From DASZYF01 sp035545535 (lineage in GTDB: Bacteria; Actinomycetota; Actinomycetes; Mycobacteriales; CAJCIY01): 7,577 bases of DNA. A program made the position numbers and the translations under genes. Positions 6,157-7,577 of this stretch are shown piece by piece; within the stretch, counting starts at the first letter, position 1, and each line of letters begins with the position of its first letter. Under the pieces are notes generated by a model. It saw only the letters and a program-made list of their open reading frames with translations, was not told where the DNA came from and ran no database searches. The stretch lies in the NCBI GenBank assembly GCA_035545535.1, contig DASZYF010000158.1:1-7577 (forward strand), given 5' to 3'.

Positions 6157-7577
6157 GTGCCCCGCACGCCTGGACATGGGCCCCGCACGCCTGGACGTCG
6201 GCCCCGCACGCCCCGCACGCCCGGTGACCGGTCCGGCGACCTGCGGGTCGATCTGCGCAACCCGGTCGGCGCGCAGGAGCAGGCGCTCGCGCGCATGATC
6301 ACGGTCCCGCCGCTCGCCGACGAGATCGGCGCCCGCTTCGCGGCGGCCGGCCACGAGCTGTGGCTGGTGGGCGGCTCGGTGCGCGACCTGCTGCTGGACC
6401 GGGGGGGCCGCTCCCCCGACCTCGACTTCGCCACCGACGCGACGCCCGAGCAGATGCGCGAGATCGCCCGCGGCTGGGCCGAGGCGGTGTTCGACCTCGG
6501 GGCGGCCTTCGGCACGATCGGCCTGCAGCGCGACGGGCAGCGCCTGGAGATCACCACGTTCCGCAGCGAGTCCTACGACGCGGACAGCCGCAACCCCACC
6601 GTCCAGTGGGGCGACTCGCTCGAGGGCGACCTCGCCCGTCGTGACTTCACCGTCAACGCGCTCGCCGTGTCCGTGCCCGACCACGTGTTCGTCGACGTCT
6701 CCGGCGGCATGCGTGACCTCGCGGCCGGTGTGCTCGACACGCCTGCCTCGCCCGAGCAGTCGTTCACCGACGACCCGCTGCGCATCCTGCGAGCGGCGCG
6801 CTTCACCGTGCAGCTCGCGCAGCCCGAGCGCCCGTTCCTGCCGGCGCCACGCGTGGTCACCGCCATGCGCGCCCTCGCCGACCGCCTGACGATCGTCAGC
6901 CCGGAGCGGGTGCGCGACGAGCTGTCCCGGCTCATGCTGGCCGACGACCCGGTTCCCGGCCTGGAGCTGCTGGTCGAGACCGGTGTGGCCGACGTCGTCT
7001 TGCCCGAGCTGCCGCGCCTGCGCGCCGAGGCCGACCCGCTGCACCGGCACAAGGACGTCTACACGCACTCGCTCGCGGTGCTGCGCAACACGATCGACAA
7101 CGAGGTGCGGCTGCCCGACGGCGGCCCGGACCTGTCGGTGCGCCTGGCCGCGCTGCTGCACGACATCGCGAAGCCGGACACGCGCCGCTTCACGCCCGGC
7201 GGCGGCGTGACGTTCCACTACCACGACACCAAGGGCGCGCACATGGCGCGCAAGCGGCTCAAGGCGCTGCGCTTCGACAACCAGCTCGTGAGCGACGTGT
7301 GCGACCTCATCGAGATGCACCTGCGCTTCCACGGCTACCGCGACGCCGGCTGGACCGACTCCGCGGTGCGCCGCTACGTGACCGACGCCGGGCCACTGCT
7401 CGACCGGCTGCACGTGCTCGTGCGCAGCGACTGCACCACGCGCAACGAGCGCCGGGCGAAGGCGCTGTCGCGCGCCTACGACGACCTCGAGGAGCGCATC
7501 GCCTTCCTGCGGGAGAAGGAGGAGCTCGCGCTCGCGCGCAAGCCCGACATCGACGGTGACGAGGTGCAGCGGCTGCT
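6157..7577 (+). CDS. pcnA: CCA tRNA nucleotidyltransferase (3' end cut by window)
   Basis: This open frame of at least 473 codons has no stop before the window edge. The enzyme adds or repairs the 3'-terminal CCA of tRNAs (class II nucleotidyltransferase of the poly(A) polymerase type). Numbered from the GTG at 6157: LVGGSVRDLLL (70-80) is the nucleotide-binding turn; DLD (88-90) in SPDLDFATDATP holds the two metal-binding Asp; RRDFTVNALA (161-170) and DDPLRILRAARF (205-216) are the RRDFTxNA and ATP-recognition motifs. A C-terminal HD-type region follows with HRHKDVYTHSL (296-306), LLHDIAKP (333-340) and MHLRFHGY (387-394). Actinobacterial homologues are about 480-500 residues, so only a short tail is missing. 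The first 30 residues are a Pro/Arg/Thr repeat not seen in the family; QEQALARMITVPPLADE (from residue 41) already resembles the family, which argues against starting at the ATG at 6295 (Met47). It is divergent from the NUDIX gene, as in mycobacteria. Confidence 0.95.
   Translation, partial: MPRTPGHGPRTPGRRPRTPRTPGDRSGDLRVDLRNPVGAQEQALARMITVPPLADEIGARFAAAGHELWLVGGSVRDLLLDRGGRSPDLDFATDATPEQMREIARGWAEAVFDLGAAFGTIGLQRDGQRLEITTFRSESYDADSRNPTVQWGDSLEGDLARRDFTVNALAVSVPDHVFVDVSGGMRDLAAGVLDTPASPEQSFTDDPLRILRAARFTVQLAQPERPFLPAPRVVTAMRALADRLTIVSPERVRDELSRLMLADDPVPGLELLVETGVADVVLPELPRLRAEADPLHRHKDVYTHSLAVLRNTIDNEVRLPDGGPDLSVRLAALLHDIAKPDTRRFTPGGGVTFHYHDTKGAHMARKRLKALRFDNQLVSDVCDLIEMHLRFHGYRDAGWTDSAVRRYVTDAGPLLDRLHVLVRSDCTTRNERRAKALSRAYDDLEERIAFLREKEELALARKPDIDGDEVQRL
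6159..6220 (+). repeat. 21-bp tandem repeat at the start of pcnA
   Basis: The unit GCCCCGCACGCCTGGAC begins at 6159 and 6180, exactly 21 bp apart. A third, shortened unit (GCCCCGCACGC) begins at 6201 and a fourth at 6210. In the pcnA frame it encodes a heptad PRTPGHG / PRTPGRR, then PRT and PRTPG. The unit is a multiple of three, so copy-number change would keep the reading frame. This is seen directly; whether it is translated depends on the start codon used. Confidence 0.8.

Noticed and set aside
6295..6297. ATG at 6295 as the start of pcnA
   Set aside because: Family-like residues (QEQALAR) lie upstream in the same frame, no Shine-Dalgarno sequence precedes it, and a -10 box is correctly placed for the GTG at 6157. 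It is kept as a fallback only.
6142..7413. Minus-strand open frame of 423 codons opposite pcnA
   Set aside because: pcnA has all catalytic motifs in order on the plus strand. The antisense product is low-complexity (VGQ, RRA, HRV types) and has no family match I can see.
1..7577. A novel multi-gene defence or mobile system
   Set aside because: All supported genes belong to known chromosomal families in a largely conserved order. There are no transposase, integrase, toxin-antitoxin, nuclease or tRNA attachment-site signs.

Overview
The window is about 7.6 kb of very GC-rich DNA with strong G/C preference at third codon positions, GTG starts and short stop/start overlaps. The genes are those of a high-GC Actinomycetota chromosome. 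The block pcnA (CCA-adding enzyme), divergent NUDIX hydrolase, DUF6049 protein, murJ matches the order known from Mycobacterium (Rv3907c to Rv3910) and relatives, a neighbourhood usually close to the replication origin. I cannot assign a genus from the sequence alone.

Layout from right to left along the minus-strand operon: a divergent 74-bp intergenic region (6083-6156) carries what look like two leaderless promoters back to back. To the right, pcnA runs on the plus strand and leaves the window incomplete at its 3' end. To the left, a minus-strand operon reads NUDIX hydrolase (5573-6082), DUF6049 envelope protein (3402-5576) and the lipid II flippase MurJ (1786-3405). Both junctions are 4-bp GTGA overlaps, so translation is probably coupled. 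After a 61-bp gap the same strand continues with a small TadE/TadG-like single-pass membrane protein (1347-1724) and a secreted coiled-coil NlpC/P60 peptidoglycan hydrolase (170-1354), which overlap by 8 bp. The last 169 bp hold no gene but contain two near-identical stem-loops that look like tandem terminators for the minus-strand operon.

Functionally the minus-strand genes lean towards the cell envelope: MurJ flips the peptidoglycan precursor, the DUF6049 protein faces outward on a membrane anchor, and the NlpC/P60 enzyme would cut peptidoglycan stems. The NUDIX and CCA enzymes are cytoplasmic nucleotide and tRNA enzymes that are commonly encoded at this locus. In many actinobacteria sigM and the thioredoxin genes follow murJ; here they are absent and the TadE-like/NlpC pair takes their place. 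I see no mobile element, CRISPR array, RNA gene or clear novel defence-type system. The points most worth a second look are the paired stem-loops, the divergent leaderless promoters, the repetitive N-terminus of the CCA enzyme, the altered NlpC third catalytic position and the changed synteny after murJ.
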